A stretch of DNA of 64,000 nt from positions 16,401,644 to 16,465,643 of the forward strand of contig NC_065548.1 in NCBI RefSeq assembly GCF_022605725.1. Direction: 5' to 3'. The notes under the pieces were generated by a model. The model was given only the letters and a program-made list of their open reading frames with translations, was not told the origin of the DNA and did not search any database. This DNA comes from Anthonomus grandis grandis (taxonomy: Eukaryota > Arthropoda > Insecta > Coleoptera > Curculionidae). Shown piece by piece: positions 1 through 11,429 of the stretch (its first letter is position 1; each line of letters opens with the position of its first letter). The position numbers and the translations under genes are program-made.

Positions 1-45
1 GTAATTTTGCACAGATTTAAAAAATGTAAAAATTTATAAAATATA

Positions 46-1747
46 TATACAGATCTTGTTCTCGTTCGTTACTTATAGGAAACCGAATAAAGGCGAAATT
101 TTGCAACGTCGCGCGTGTAAGAGTGCCTGCGACAGAGCACCACCCCGGCCGGCCCGAGGATGGGATTAGTAAACATCTGACTTTCGTGGGAGCTGCGTCG
201 TTTGGCGACAAAATGTCCCAAAATATTACGCGAAAATCCAGGCATTTTTTAAATATTTATTCTAATGCGGATTTTACAGACATGACAATGTGTAAAACCC
301 GCATAGAATTGTAATCTTAAAATGTTTAATATGCTGTGTTTTGCATAATGAAAATTAAAGCGTTATTCTAATAAAAAATAAAATATCAACTCTGATAAAA
401 AAATAATAAAAAATCAGAAATAAAACTCTAATAAACAAACTTAACAACATATCATTTTTTAAATAAAAGGCTCAAATAAACCGCCTTCTTTCGCTAAACA
501 AAAACTTAACCTATCGTAAAAGCTATTTCGCACCTCCAAAAGAGTTTCAAGTAAAATGGAATTGGCACCCTCAACAATTTTATTTCGCAACTCCTCAAAA
601 TTTGTTGGCCTACTAAATTCATGCTTGTAAATGGTCTGCTTAAGGTAACCCCACAGAAAAAAGTCATTCAAGGAGACAAATCTGGAGATCTAGGAGGCCA
701 TTTAATATCGCCAGTCCCACTAATAAGGCGGTTAGGAAAAGTATTTGTTAAAAATTCTTTTACCCTAGCCGCGTTATGAGCAGGACAGCCATCTTGCTGA
801 AAATAAACCGATCCCAGGTCTACATCAGGTAGGATTTGAATGGTAGGAAGAACTTGGTTTTGCAGCAACTCAAGGTACTTTTGGGCGTTTAAAGTGCCAT
901 CAGTAAAAAATGGCCCTATAACATTGTCGCCCAAAATACCTGCCCAAACATTCAATTTCTGAGGATACTGGGTACGAAACTGAAAACTTCTGTGTTCGTT
1001 TTCCTGAAACCAATAACGAATAATGGAGGATTGCGTTTGCCATGTAATGGAAAAGAAGCTTCATCAGAAAACAAAATATTTTTTTTAAAATATTCGTTTT
1101 CATTTGCTTTTTCCATCATGGTTTCACAAAATTCCATTCTTCGCCACTGGCCTTCAGGAAATATTTCCTGAGTTTTTGAATACTTGAAATATTTGTACCC
1201 ATATTTTTTCCAGATACGAGCAACAGTTTTATTGCTCATTCCCAGTTCCTCTTCAACACTTCTAATGGACCGTGTCAAATCAAGTTCTAGGGTACTGCAA
1301 ACCATTTCTTCCCGCCGTTCTATATCCTGGACCACTTCAACAGGTAGTTCTTGACGTTTTGTGTGGCATTTTTTACAATCTTGAAGACAAAAAGATGTCT
1401 CAAAATTTGTAACCACATTTAAAACCGTTTTTGCACAAGGAATCGGTCTATTCTCAAATGTCACTGAAAACAAATCTCTACATTGTACTGCCGAATTGCC
1501 TCCAAAAAACCATTTAATTAGTTGAACTCTTTCGGAAGGGGTATAAACAACCATAGTGAAAAAAACATGAAAATAGCGCTCAAAAATTATTAATGCAACG
1601 TGCAGTAACACATCAAAGTGAGGTGTGCTGACTCCCGGTTCAAAAAATAAAAACGAAAAGTTCCGCCGTCTGCAAGCCGCAACCAGCAAGCAGCGGTGTT
1701 GCCATTATTTTGGGTAATACGTAGCTGACGATAACAGAATCTGTATA
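46..1747 (-). mobile_element. DD41D Tc1/mariner-superfamily element 1
   Basis: This is a cut-and-paste DNA transposon of the IS630/Tc1/mariner superfamily, read on the minus strand. The ends are imperfect inverted repeats: the left end opens with TATACAGATCTTGTTCTCGT, and the reverse complement of the right end opens with TATACAGATTCTGTTATCGT. Both sit at TATA, which fits TA target preference. The 1.7-kb length and the one internal transposase gene are normal for the group. The spacing from the second to the third catalytic Asp is 41 residues, which places it with DD41D elements (rosa/Visitor-like). The exact ends are judged by eye. Confidence 0.7.
459..1554 (-). pseudogene. DD41D transposase remnant (element 1), two frameshifts
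   Basis: The transposase would bind the element ends and catalyse DNA cleavage and strand transfer in the nucleus. The start chosen is the Met of MVVYTPSERVQLIKWFF (1552-1554), because DUF4817-like DNA-binding proteins begin this way; the open frame upstream looks noncoding. The order is a helix-turn-helix region, then the DDE core: first Asp in LFSDEASF, second in FQQDGCPAH, third expected in the LDFF-type motif, here read as NDFFLWGYLK. The frame shifts near 1035 and again at about 676, just after RSPDLSP. Apart from these two breaks the alignable protein is complete and ends at FEPFI. It is not functional as it stands. Confidence 0.8.
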
Positions 1748-1749
1748 AC

Positions 1750-2815
1750 ATAGCGCCTATAAGAACAAAATTGATTAATGATGGTTAGCAAAAGATGAAG
1801 CGTCGTATTAAAAATCTAAGAACCCCATCTTGTAGCACGGAAAACGTGGCAATGCCAAAGTGCAAATTATTTTAAAATCAAATAAGATCTCTAATTTACT
1901 AAAAAGTGTAAATTCTCACAATTTATCAATTATGAACGAAAAGCAATCTTTTTTCGAGAATTTCTAAGGATATTCAGAAGAATAACATTATTTCCTTAAA
2001 ATTCACAGTTGTACTCAAAAACCATTCAAGTCATGACTTGGTTGAGTAATAACTTTAAAATTTTAGCGGATATTTGCTGTTGCTTTTTAATTAATCACTC
2101 TTAAAAAGAAAATTGCTTGAAAATTCTTTTATTTCAGTTTTGTTGGAACTGTCTGCATCTAAAGACATTAGGTTTTTATTTACAAATTTGTTTTGATTTT
2201 AAGCTTTTACTAAATATAGAGGAATGTTTTTGCAGCGGATTGTTTTCTTCTAGGTTTACATAGCTTCTAAGAATTATACAATTTCTATTTATATTTCTCA
2301 AAAATGTACGGCCATTTCAAAACAAAACAGACCCATTTTGTGTCTTTTAGGTTATTTAGGAAAACAATGCTCAGACCCGTCGATTTTTGAATTAAGAGGA
2401 AAATATTTTTTTAACACTTTCACCCCTATAATGCCAATCAGCATAAAAGTTCATATCTGTAATACTCAATTGCTGAGAGGGTGCAAATTATTTCACTTTT
2501 TTTTGCGAATAATGGATTTAAACCAAAAGTTTTAGAAAACGAGGTCAGTAGCTAGAAACTTTAAAGCAAAAAACTTCAAACCTTGAAATAAAAAAAGCTG
2601 TAATAAATAAAACTATAGAGGTGGCGATTTTAGAGAATGTTATTTTATAATCCAAAGCGAGTACAAGAAAGATAGTTGATGATAACATTGGATATAAATA
2701 GGAACAGCATTTAGAAGATACTTAAAAAATATAAGTGTCTATTAAAACATATATCTGGTGCAAGAACTCAACGAAGATGAATTTAATAAGTGATTAGAAT
2801 TGTACGAAATTATGT
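1750..2815. other. AT-rich spacer, no gene seen
   Basis: About 1.1 kb between element 1 and the repeat pair. Only short chance ORFs (for example 2338-2535 plus) occur. They have no recognisable motif and are dominated by Phe, Leu, Ile and Lys codons, as expected of AT-rich DNA. Confidence 0.6.
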
Positions 2816-2820
2816 CTGAA

Positions 2821-2926
2821 CGGTATTGACCATTCAGGCATAATTTATTTTTTTCAAAGTGTGTTTTTCTGACACATGTAATTTTCTCCTAATTGGTACT
2901 ATAAATCATCGCAATTGTCACTATTG
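2821..2926 (+). repeat. Direct repeat, copy 1 (about 106 bp)
   Basis: This stretch recurs in the same orientation at 3656-3761 with about 85-90 percent identity by eye. The best-kept core contains TTTTTCTGACACATGTAATT followed by TTCTCCTAATTGGTACTATA. Copy 1 lies just outside the left arm of the large inverted-repeat structure and copy 2 just inside it. Confidence 0.75.
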
Positions 2927-2954
2927 ACACAATGTATAACTATGAGGCCTATTA

Positions 2955-3546
2955 ATAAATGGATATATAGAGTATATGAAACAGCGTAATCCCTTTAAAA
3001 AATATAATGTGAGTTATAAATAATCAATGCATTTGTCAAATTCAATTTTGTTATCTATATTTGCATAAAATCTATTCCCAATTGTAAGTTTTATTAGTAA
3101 TCATATGACAAACGATTAATATATGCAGATATGAACATGCACCAGTAAAAATACCCAGTTTCACCCAGCTATTATCACCAGATTTTGATACAATTTGGAG
3201 CGGTGTGTTGCATCAAGAATTATTTTGCGAGCAATTTTGGTCGGTTCAAATCATTTCAGTTTATATTTTATTTCATTTGTATTGAAAGTTAGTTAATCAG
3301 AGACAGTTACTGTAATAACAAAATCGCGACATAATAAGCGTTGCTCTTCATTAGCGATCAATATATTTATACTCTATTGGTTTAGGATGATAAAACGGGC
3401 ATTTTAGTTCATATTACTAGAAGGGATAATCTATTTATTTTTATTTAAAATTTTTAAACTTTATCACTTTTTTTTATTGGATAGTAAATTGTTTTTTTCG
3501 GTTTTTTTTTATAAATTCTAATATTATTTAATATTTGTGAAGGAAT
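2955..3546 (+). repeat. Left inverted arm of the large structure
   Basis: The arm matches the reverse complement of 7847-8440. The match is strongest from TTATAAATAATC (3014) to GTGAAGGAATT (about 3546), with a more diverged outer 55 bp. Shared landmarks are GGTGATAATAGCTGGGTGAA read on the other strand and GGGATAATCTATT. Confidence 0.85.
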
Positions 3547-3655
3547 TAGAAGCCACGAATATTTTTACAAATGCAAAAATTTGTACACAATCTAAGGATG
3601 ATCATTAAAAGCCAGACTTATTTTAAAAAATATTGTATGGTATTTTGATTCGTAC

Positions 3656-3761
3656 CGGTACTGACCGTTCGGACATAATTTATTTTTTTCAATGTGTGTT
3701 TTTCTGACACATGTAATTTTCTCCTAATTGGTACTATAAATCATGGCAACTATCACTATTG
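3656..3761 (+). repeat. Direct repeat, copy 2 (about 106 bp)
   Basis: This is the second copy of 2821-2926, in the same orientation and 835 bp downstream. It lies about 110 bp inside the left arm. The homology stops shortly before CGGTA and shortly after the CACTATTG segment, so it is a bounded repeat and not a long duplication. Confidence 0.75.
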
Positions 3762-4317
3762 GTTCACCCTAAATCTCAGAATATGTCATGAAAGGCATAG
3801 ATAATGTCTGGAGAAACTGATTATTTATCGGCTTTTTTTTATCTAAAAATCCTACAGCAGAAATGTTGTGGAATTATTAGAAAAATAGTATTAGTAGATT
3901 TGATTAAAAATAATGAGCAATATATAGAAAATAACTTAATATTTTAGAAAGACCAAGCCATGCCATTTGCACTTATTCGTCAGTTACAATGAAATTTCTA
4001 GGTCGATGGATTAGAAGAAGAGACTATATTAGGTAACTCTCATGTTCTTCGGACCTAACACCATTAGATATTTTTATGGAGCCACTTAAATATTCAAATC
4101 TACACCACCCAGCCAAGATCACTGGAAGATCTACGATAGCGGATAGTTAGATGAATTTCATAAAATCACTCTAGGAAGCATTCAAGTATTACGTAACGCA
4201 CAAGAGGTGGCAGGAGGTGTTAGGCCGAACGTGTATTACAGGGGTAAGGGATGGTATCGCATTACATAACGCAAAAGTGTCAAATTTCAAAGTCCTCCCG
4301 CACATATTTTATTCAAG

Positions 4318-4750
4318 TATACAGGGTGTACCGTTGATCATGTTGCAAACTTCTAGGGCAGATAGAAAACGTCAAAAGAAAAACAAAAGTTCATATAAAC
4401 ATGGGTCCGGAAAAGCTTCCTCAGGGAGCTAGAGCTCCTTGAAAATAACCTTTAAAAACTAGTTTTTTTTTTAATAGCTCCGGAACTACTTTAGCTACCG
4501 CAACCAATTTTGGGAGGTAAATTATTGTTAGTACGTTTATTCTTTTGAACCTACTAAATAAAAAAAAAATTTACCAGGGGCTTCAGAATCAGGGGGGTAT
4601 TTGGTAAATTTAGGCCCATTTCTTTAAGACTTTAATTTCTGCCCCTTTGGGCATTAGATTATGATGTTCCTATGCTTTTTACATAAAAAAGGTGCTTTTA
4701 GTAAAAGTCGATAAATGGTAAATATCACCATTTTTGTGAAAATTGACGAA
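4318..4750 (+). repeat. Left TIR of DD41D element 2
   Basis: This is the inverted copy of about 6210-6634. Landmarks include GGAAAAGCTTCCTCAGGGAG, TAGCTCCGGAACTACTTTAG and GATTATGATGTTCCTATGC, each found inverted on the right. A 71-codon open stretch at 4217-4432 crosses the TIR boundary and is not a gene. Confidence 0.9.
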
Positions 4751-5015
4751 AAGCAAGTTATGAGATACAAAAATGAATTACCTATTATTATTAATAAACA
4801 ATTAAAAAAAAATCTGGGGTAAATAAAAAATAAATGTTTATAAAAAGTTAAGGTAGCCACTTTATTAAATTGGTACTCAAATTAATTAACTGTCACTTTA
4901 ATTACCTTGAGGCATAAAATTTTTAAATGATTTTAAGTGTAATAAAAAATCAACAAATTAACAATTTTACAAACGTAAACAAATTTTATTAAAGATTGGT
5001 ATTACAAAAATAAAC

Positions 5016-6092
5016 TTAAAATATTAATTGCTCAAAATGCCGGCCGCCGCGATCGATACATTTATTGTATCTATGCACCATATTAACGTTGACGTGGTTA
5101 AAAATATCAGGCGTGATTTGGATTACTTCAGCAGCTGCGGAAATTCTGGCCACCAGGTCTTCTTCTGACTCGACTGGAGTTTCATATACAAGACTTTTCA
5201 TACGCCCACAAAGAAAAAATCTAAGGGTGTCAAATCTGATGAGCCGGCTGGCCAGGAGACAGGTCCTCCGCGGCCAATCCAGCCCCTTCCAAAATTTTCA
5301 TTTATAAACTCGCGGACAATAAGTGAAAAATGAGCTGGCGCTCCATCGTGTTGTAGCCATAAGTTCTGTCGTATAATTAGGGGCAGATCATCTAATAGTT
5401 CTGGCAGTACATTTCTTAAAAAATTTAAATAAATATTTCCCGTTAAACGAGGAGGCAACATAATTGGACCAATTAAGCGTTCTCCAACAATGCCGGCCTA
5501 TATATTGACCGAAAACTTATGTTGATAGCTCCTAAAATGAATACCATAAGGGTTTTCCTCACTCCACACATGATTATTCTTAGAATTAAAAATGCCTTCT
5601 TTTGTAAATAAAGCCTCGTCAGTAAAAAGGACATATTTTGGAAATTGATGTTCTTCTGTACACCGGTCAAGAAACCACTGGCAAAAATTCACGCGGGGCA
5701 TAAAATCATTGGGTCCTAATGATTGCACCTTTTGCAGGTGGTAGGGCCGAAGAAGCTGTTCATTAACAACGCCATACCTTAACATGATTTACATGCATCG
5801 CATCAGCTACTGCTCGAGTACTTACTGATGGGTTATCTTCAAATCGCTGAAGCACTTCTTCCTCAAAATCCGGGATTCGGATGTTCCTTTGCGCGCCATT
5901 ATCTTGGCGTTTTATTTTAACGGAGCCAGTCTCCCTGAGCCGTTGATTGACCCTTTCAAAAAGTGTGTGAGCTGGGATTCGCCTTTCGGGAAACCGCTCT
6001 TCATATAGTCGAGAAGCAGCTCTACCATTGCATCGAACTTCCCCATAAATTAAAAGCATATCGGCGTATTCAGCAAAAGTGTAATCTTCCAT
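5016..6092 (-). pseudogene. DD41D transposase remnant (element 2)
   Basis: The start is the Met of MEDYTFAEYADMLLIYGE (6090-6092). Residues 1 to about 110 form the DUF4817-type helix-turn-helix region, ending in a CENP-B/paired-like segment (HVNHVKVWR). A one-base shift near 5770 moves the frame. The core then gives the first Asp in YVLFTDEALF, the second in LQHDGAPAHF and the third in LTPLDFFF, with 41 residues between the second and third. A UAG near 5500 sits where SVNIWAG would be expected, consistent with Trp TGG changing to TAG. A further shift near 5200 separates the last 60 residues, which end CIDRGGRHFEQLIF. The catalytic residues survive but the protein cannot be made. Confidence 0.85.
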
Positions 6093-6209
6093 TAATTAAC
6101 CGTAATAAATAAGAAATTAATATCATGTAAAAAATACTGACAGTGGCAATGAATTAGCATTATTATTATTATTAAAATAATTAATTCAGGTGCTGTATCT
6201 TAGTTTGGT

Positions 6210-6634
6210 TTTAGTCAATTTCCACAAAAACGGTGATATTTACCGACTTTTACTAAGAGCACCTTTTTTATGTAAAAAGCATAGGAACATCATAATCTAA
6301 TGCCCAAACGGGCAGAAATTAAAGTCTTAAAGAAATGGGCCTAAATTTACCAAATACCCCCCTGATTCTGAAGCCCCTGGTAAATATTTTTTTTATTTAG
6401 TAGGTTCAAAAGAATAAACGTACTAACAGTAATTTACCTCCCAAAATTGTTTGCGGTAGCTAAAGTAGTTCCGGAGCTATTAAAAAAAACTAGTTTTTAA
6501 AGGTTATTTTCAAAGAGCTCTAGCTCCCTGAGGAAGCTTTTCCGGACCCATGCTTATATGAACAATTGTTTTTCTTTTGACGTTTTCTATCTGCCCTAGA
6601 AGTTTGTAACATGATCAACGACACATTCTGTATA
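6210..6634 (-). repeat. Right TIR of DD41D element 2
   Basis: This is the inverted partner of 4318-4750. It runs from the CCACAAAAACGGTGATATTT region to the terminal CATTCTGTATA. It differs from the left arm by point changes, for example CAAACGGGCAG against CAAAGGGGCAG. Confidence 0.9.
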
Positions 6635-6639
6635 CTTTC

Positions 6640-7846
6640 TCCATCTCCTGCAGATCACGTTGCAGACAATGTTCTCTCCATCTGTGACAAATGATTTTAA
6701 GCATTGTTTACCTTTGTTCGCAAACTTCTATCAAACTTCCATCATACATAAGGTAATATTGAATAAAAATTACTTCACGAAATACTTATGAAACTGGATT
6801 AATTAATACATTTTATGCATTTCGTAAAGCAGCAGGGAAATGACAGAGTGTTTGTTATGCTGCGTTACGAGACAGTAAGAGGCCAAAATTCCTTAAAAAG
6901 TACGTTAATTAATATTTGAACACTCCCCTATAAGTACCTCAAAATATTTCAAAACGTTTTGAGCAAAACGTCTGATAAATCTCAAAATTGGCTCTATTTC
7001 GTTTTCAGAAAGGTACCCTATATAATCAATTTTCTAGTCTAAAAAGCAACATATTTGCACTTAAATATAATTGGTATTGACAGAAACCTACGTTTTAAAA
7101 ATTGCAGTTCATTGAAGCAAATGATGTTCATTTTTTATAAAGAATTTTTCCCCTTTCTACGTAGTAAAAGAAATCTAATTTTCAAGGTTTTCATTTTAAG
7201 CGGACAAGAATATATGCGTAAATTCCATCTTATTTAAATACGTCATGTCATAAACACCCAAATTTAGCGCGAACTTTTAAATTCACATTCTTTTTCATCT
7301 CACGTCACGAATAGTCGGTTCCATTACTTGTCGTTGTAGCCTTAAGGGAAACTAAATTTTCCTGTTGATATTCTTATCCTTGAATAGATTTTTCTAACAC
7401 GTTTTTTAAATAAAGTGTTTCTTTTATAGTGAAAACAAGATTTAAGGGAATAGTATAAATAAAAACCAATATAAAAACGAGCTTAGTTTGACATTTTTGT
7501 ATTAAGTGGAATATCTTTAAACAAAACATTTTCCTAAGAAAATTCTATATGAGATATTATGAATTAAACTGACAAGATCAAAAAAAGGTGCTATTAAATG
7601 GTCGTCACTTATACCTGCTCATACTTAGGAAAAATTGTTGTTTAAAACTTATTTTTGCTTAAGCTGCAGATAGCTGCCATCTGCTATGACAATTTATAAT
7701 AACATTTCTTAAAACTTACAGTCAAAATTGTGATTCATTACAAGAATTTGAAACTACCGTTCACAGAAATTTATGGCAATTTATGCGGAAAATTTAAAAA
7801 AATATATAAGACTCTTTGAATATGATCAGGATAAAATCGATTGGGA
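6640..7846. other. Interior of the large structure, no gene seen
   Basis: About 1.2 kb between element 2 and the right arm. A 60-codon open stretch at 7055-7237 (plus) has no motif. If the large structure once carried a transposase gene, no trace is readable here. Confidence 0.5.
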
Positions 7847-8440
7847 ATTCCTTCACAAATATTAAATAATATTAGAATTTATAAAAAAAAACCGAGAAAA
7901 ACAATTTACTATCCAATAAAAAATAGTGGTGGAGTTTAAAAATTTTAAATTAAAATTAATAGATTATCCCTTCTAGTAATATAAACTAGAATGCCCGTTT
8001 TATCATCCTAAACCAGCAGAGTATAAATATATTGATCGCTAATGAAAAGCACCACTTATTTTGTCGGGATTTTGTTATTACAGTAACTGTATCTAATTAA
8101 CTACTAACTTTCAATACAACTGAAATAAAATATAAACTGAAATGATTTGAACCGACCAAAATTGCTCGCAAATTAATCCTTGATGCAACGCACCGCTCCA
8201 AATTGTATCAAAATCTGGTGATAATAGCTGGGTGAAACTGGGTATTTTCACTGGTGCATGTTCATATCTGCATATATTAATCGTTTGTCATATGATTACT
8301 ATTAAAACTTACAATTGGGAATAGATTTTATGCAAATATAGATAACAAAATTGAATTTGACAAATACCTTGATTATTTATAATGCTATACATGAATTCAC
8401 ACCGATTACCCTGTTTGATATGTATTTATCCAATATAACA
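7847..8440 (-). repeat. Right inverted arm of the large structure
   Basis: This is the reverse-complement partner of 2955-3546. It begins GAATTCCTTCACAAATATTA and its clear homology ends near GATTATTTATAA (8371-8382), continuing more weakly to about 8440. Confidence 0.85.
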
Positions 8441-9600
8441 ACATATTTTAAGAACGACTGCATTTTCTTATCGAAACTTAATTGATGTAAATATATCTTA
8501 AGAATTATTTTATGCTCTAGTGATTTAAGTTAATAAATTCTTCATTTAGATGGATGTTAATAATAAGGATTCCACATCACCAAGTAACATTCAAATAAAA
8601 AACGAATTATTCTTTTTTTTTCTTAAGTACCATCTCCTCCGAGAACTGCTGACTAATCGCGTGATCATTTTTGTTCTCAGGGAACCTAAAAAAATTAGTG
8701 GTGCTGACACAGGTTTAGAGGGTTTTAGATTTATGTATACGTAAGTACACTAGTAGCAAGTATCTCTGTTTATTTTTTTAAATGCAATAAAACTGGTTGT
8801 GCATCACTCCATCCATCCATGATATTCTTAACATTCTATGATAAGCCCTATTTCCAGAAAGATCCAAACGCACTAGGAAACAGAACAAGCTCCTAAATCT
8901 TAAAATATAAGCAACGTTGTCAAAATCACTTAAGATTCTATTATTAAACCATTTTTTAGAATTAAACAGGGTAACCCTTAAGGCGCCTTAAAAAGTAAAT
9001 CAACGTTATTATCTACGGATGGTAATACAACGAAGGAAACTTGTTATTTATTTTAAGTTCTACTAATTCTAAGATTTATAATAGGCTTTGGTAATTCATG
9101 CGATCAAACGAATAAGGGAAAACTGTGTACGTAATATCCCTTCACCTAGACATATTGAAAATAATTTGAGTATGATGCTGAAGTAAGGTTTAATGTTAAT
9201 TCATAGTGTTAGTCTAATATTATAACAGAGTAAAGGAAACGTACTGCTAAAATTAAACCTATAATTGCTAATCACCGATTTATTATTTAGGCCTTATGGT
9301 TATACTATATTCAAACAGGAAAGCCATTCAAAAAAGTCTTAAAAAGGATATGGAAAGTTTTAACCCACTTTTTTAACATATTTGTACTAATATGTGGATT
9401 ATTTGGAGTTTTTATGTTCATATTATAATTGCAAAAGTTATATTTTTTTTATATTTTTACATCTTGATGCACAACAATAGCCAACTAATTAACTTACATA
9501 CTACTAAACACGTCGACTACTAAAAATATTTATTTTTACCGTAATAATTTACAACTATTTATATCTGATTTAAATCTTGCGCCAATATTCAGGACTTTTC
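8441..9600. other. AT-rich spacer, no gene seen
   Basis: No recognisable coding or repeat signal. The open stretch at 8550-8744 (plus, 64 codons, MDVNNKDSTSPS...) has no family motif, though it begins with a plausible Met and is slightly more hydrophilic at its N-terminus than chance ORFs nearby. Confidence 0.5.
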
Positions 9601-9730
9601 TTCACTTAACTAACAACTGACTTCCAGCAGCGACACCTATATACAGCGAATCTCCCTTTTCGGAAGATTCGCTGACCGTCGAAACGTCGTGCCACTTGTG
9701 TCATTCCAGAATGACGGAGAATCGGCTGGT
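9601..9730 (+). repeat. GC-richer structured segment with CGAAACGTC motif
   Basis: This island stands out from the AT-rich surroundings. It contains a 9-bp inverted repeat, AGCGAATCT at 9645-9653 with AGATTCGCT at 9665-9673. This is followed by GCTGACCGTCGAAACGTCG, and then by a second small inverted repeat around GTCATTCCAGAATGAC. The CGAAACGTC block resembles the motif at 19284-19318. The likely origin is the terminal part of a retroelement, but no ORF is attached. Confidence 0.4.
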
Positions 9731-11425
9731 TCTTCGATGTTTTTTTAAGTGTTTTTATACGCTTATAAGATCGTGCAGACGTAGAGTATATTCCAAAATA
9801 TATGTTTTTAAAAACAAGTAGTAAGAAAATATCAGTTTCTAGACTTTGAGTTATTGCTTATTATAGAACCACAGACTTTGCTACAAATTAGTTAAGCTAA
9901 AAAAATAATAAAATAACGATGTTTTTCGATGAGTCCATTTAAATGACCGCTAGTTAAATGAATGATAGTTAAAATTAAAATTATTTTTGTAAGTTGCTTC
10001 TATTTCATATATGATCAATTGAATATTAATTTATCAAATTTTGCAGATTCTAAATTATTATACAAAATATTTTATAGCTCTTAGTGAGAAGTAATAAAAT
10101 ATTTCTTCTTTTATGATATATTTTATCACCCCAAGCGAATCTGGTTTAACTATTAAGGATTTTATACTAAAGGAAATTAAATTTAATAAAATTTGGCCAC
10201 TGTTAAAGATCATAAAATAATGTAATGTAAAAGATCATTTTTATTAGGCAGTTTCGAAGATAATTAAACCGGACGCAGAAAGTTTTTAAATAAAGCTTAA
10301 GCCTTATTATAACTCAATCTCATCCAAAAACAAATATAGAACAGGTATAATCCGAAAGGAACAAACAAAAATACTTTTTTACCGTTATATTTGTTTTCCA
10401 CTTTGTTGGTCATAGCTGAAAATACATAAAGGGGCACGAGTGCGGAAAATTGGACTAATAAAATTATAGTAAAAGAGTCAGGCGATGGAGCTTTGAAGAA
10501 ACCGGAATAAAAATAAAGGTTTTATATGAAATGAAAAAAAAACATGTATGCCTATAAGAGTTTTCGATTTTCTTTTTCGTTGGTATCATTAAAAATCTAA
10601 TATATACACGTATTTAGAAAGACAAAAGGTTTTTTAAATTATTATATAAAAGCGTTCATACAGCAGTATTACGTAACAAATAGTGTACTGGATTTTCGTT
10701 TAAATGTTGAACATTTAGCTTTTTCAAAAAGAATAATAATAAAAATTTCTATTGATATGGTGCCCTTATAAAAATAGTGATCTTTTTGATCCAAAAAACA
10801 GTCAGTTAAAGTAGTCGCCATAGTTTGCCCTTTTTAATCCACATAAATTGATCTACTCATTGATCAATAAAAAAATCATCACTTGGGTATTTAAAAATAT
10901 ACTTTATTTATTAGATTTTACGACGTTAGTTAAACAAAATATATTAAATTATTAATGATATTAATAATAATTATATTTAATTCCTGCTATGTTTACTCTC
11001 ACAGGAAGAGACAAAAGACCAGCCCGAAAAAAAAAAACAAAATACGCCAAATGGCGTATACCAAGACTTAAAGATAAACTCGTGGATTAGGTTCAGTTTA
11101 TAGTTGAGATAAGAAAAACGAGTTAGCCTTTCTTTGATTAAGGCCATAGCCTAGTTTTATTGAAAGAACCGAATTTCAAGGTCTATTGTAATATAAGAAC
11201 CACTAAGGTAGTGGGCAGACCTTTTTTTTTGGTCCTGACAAGGACAGACCTACCAAGACCTAAACCGGGAGATACTCAGTTCCTAACTCTTTATCCTAAC
11301 CAAAAGCCAATTATGCTCTCCTGTATCCTATAATTACGCGGAAAGAAGTGGAGTCCCATAGCGTCAATTCTCACCAAGAGCTATCATGAATGAAATGAGC
11401 TATCAGGAGAGCAATATTCTGTGCG
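9731..11425. other. AT-rich spacer grading into the LINE 5' region
   Basis: 9731 to about 10980 shows nothing recognisable. From about 10990 to 11430 the base composition is more even and the stretch lies directly before the LINE endonuclease remnant. It may be that element's 5' untranslated region, but this is inference. Confidence 0.4.
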
Positions 11426-11429
11426 ACTT

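Larger units (their letters stand above)
4318..6634 (-). mobile_element. DD41D element 2 with about 430-bp TIRs
   Basis: The element lies inside the large inverted-arm structure. The left end begins TATACAGGGTGTACC and the right end closes CATTCTGTATA, both at TA. The TIRs are unusually long for Tc1/mariner: 4318-4750 matches the reverse complement of about 6210-6634. The two TIRs differ by scattered substitutions and small gaps, so this is not a fresh insertion. The single gene is on the minus strand between the arms. Confidence 0.85.
2955..8440. mobile_element. Large inverted-arm structure (about 5.5 kb), family unknown
   Basis: Two arms of about 590 bp, 2955-3546 and 7847-8440, are inverted copies of each other and enclose 4.3 kb. 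The interior holds DD41D element 2 (4318-6634), a clear later insertion. Without it the structure is about 3.2 kb. No transposase, reverse transcriptase or host ORF can be read in the rest of the interior. A non-autonomous DNA transposon with long TIRs or a foldback element is the likeliest reading. Two copies of one repeat inserted in opposite orientation is the alternative. No clear target-site duplication was recognised at the outer edges. Confidence 0.55.

Noticed and set aside
4217..4432. 71-codon plus-strand ORF
   Set aside because: It crosses the boundary of the DD41D element 2 TIR; half of it is TIR sequence.
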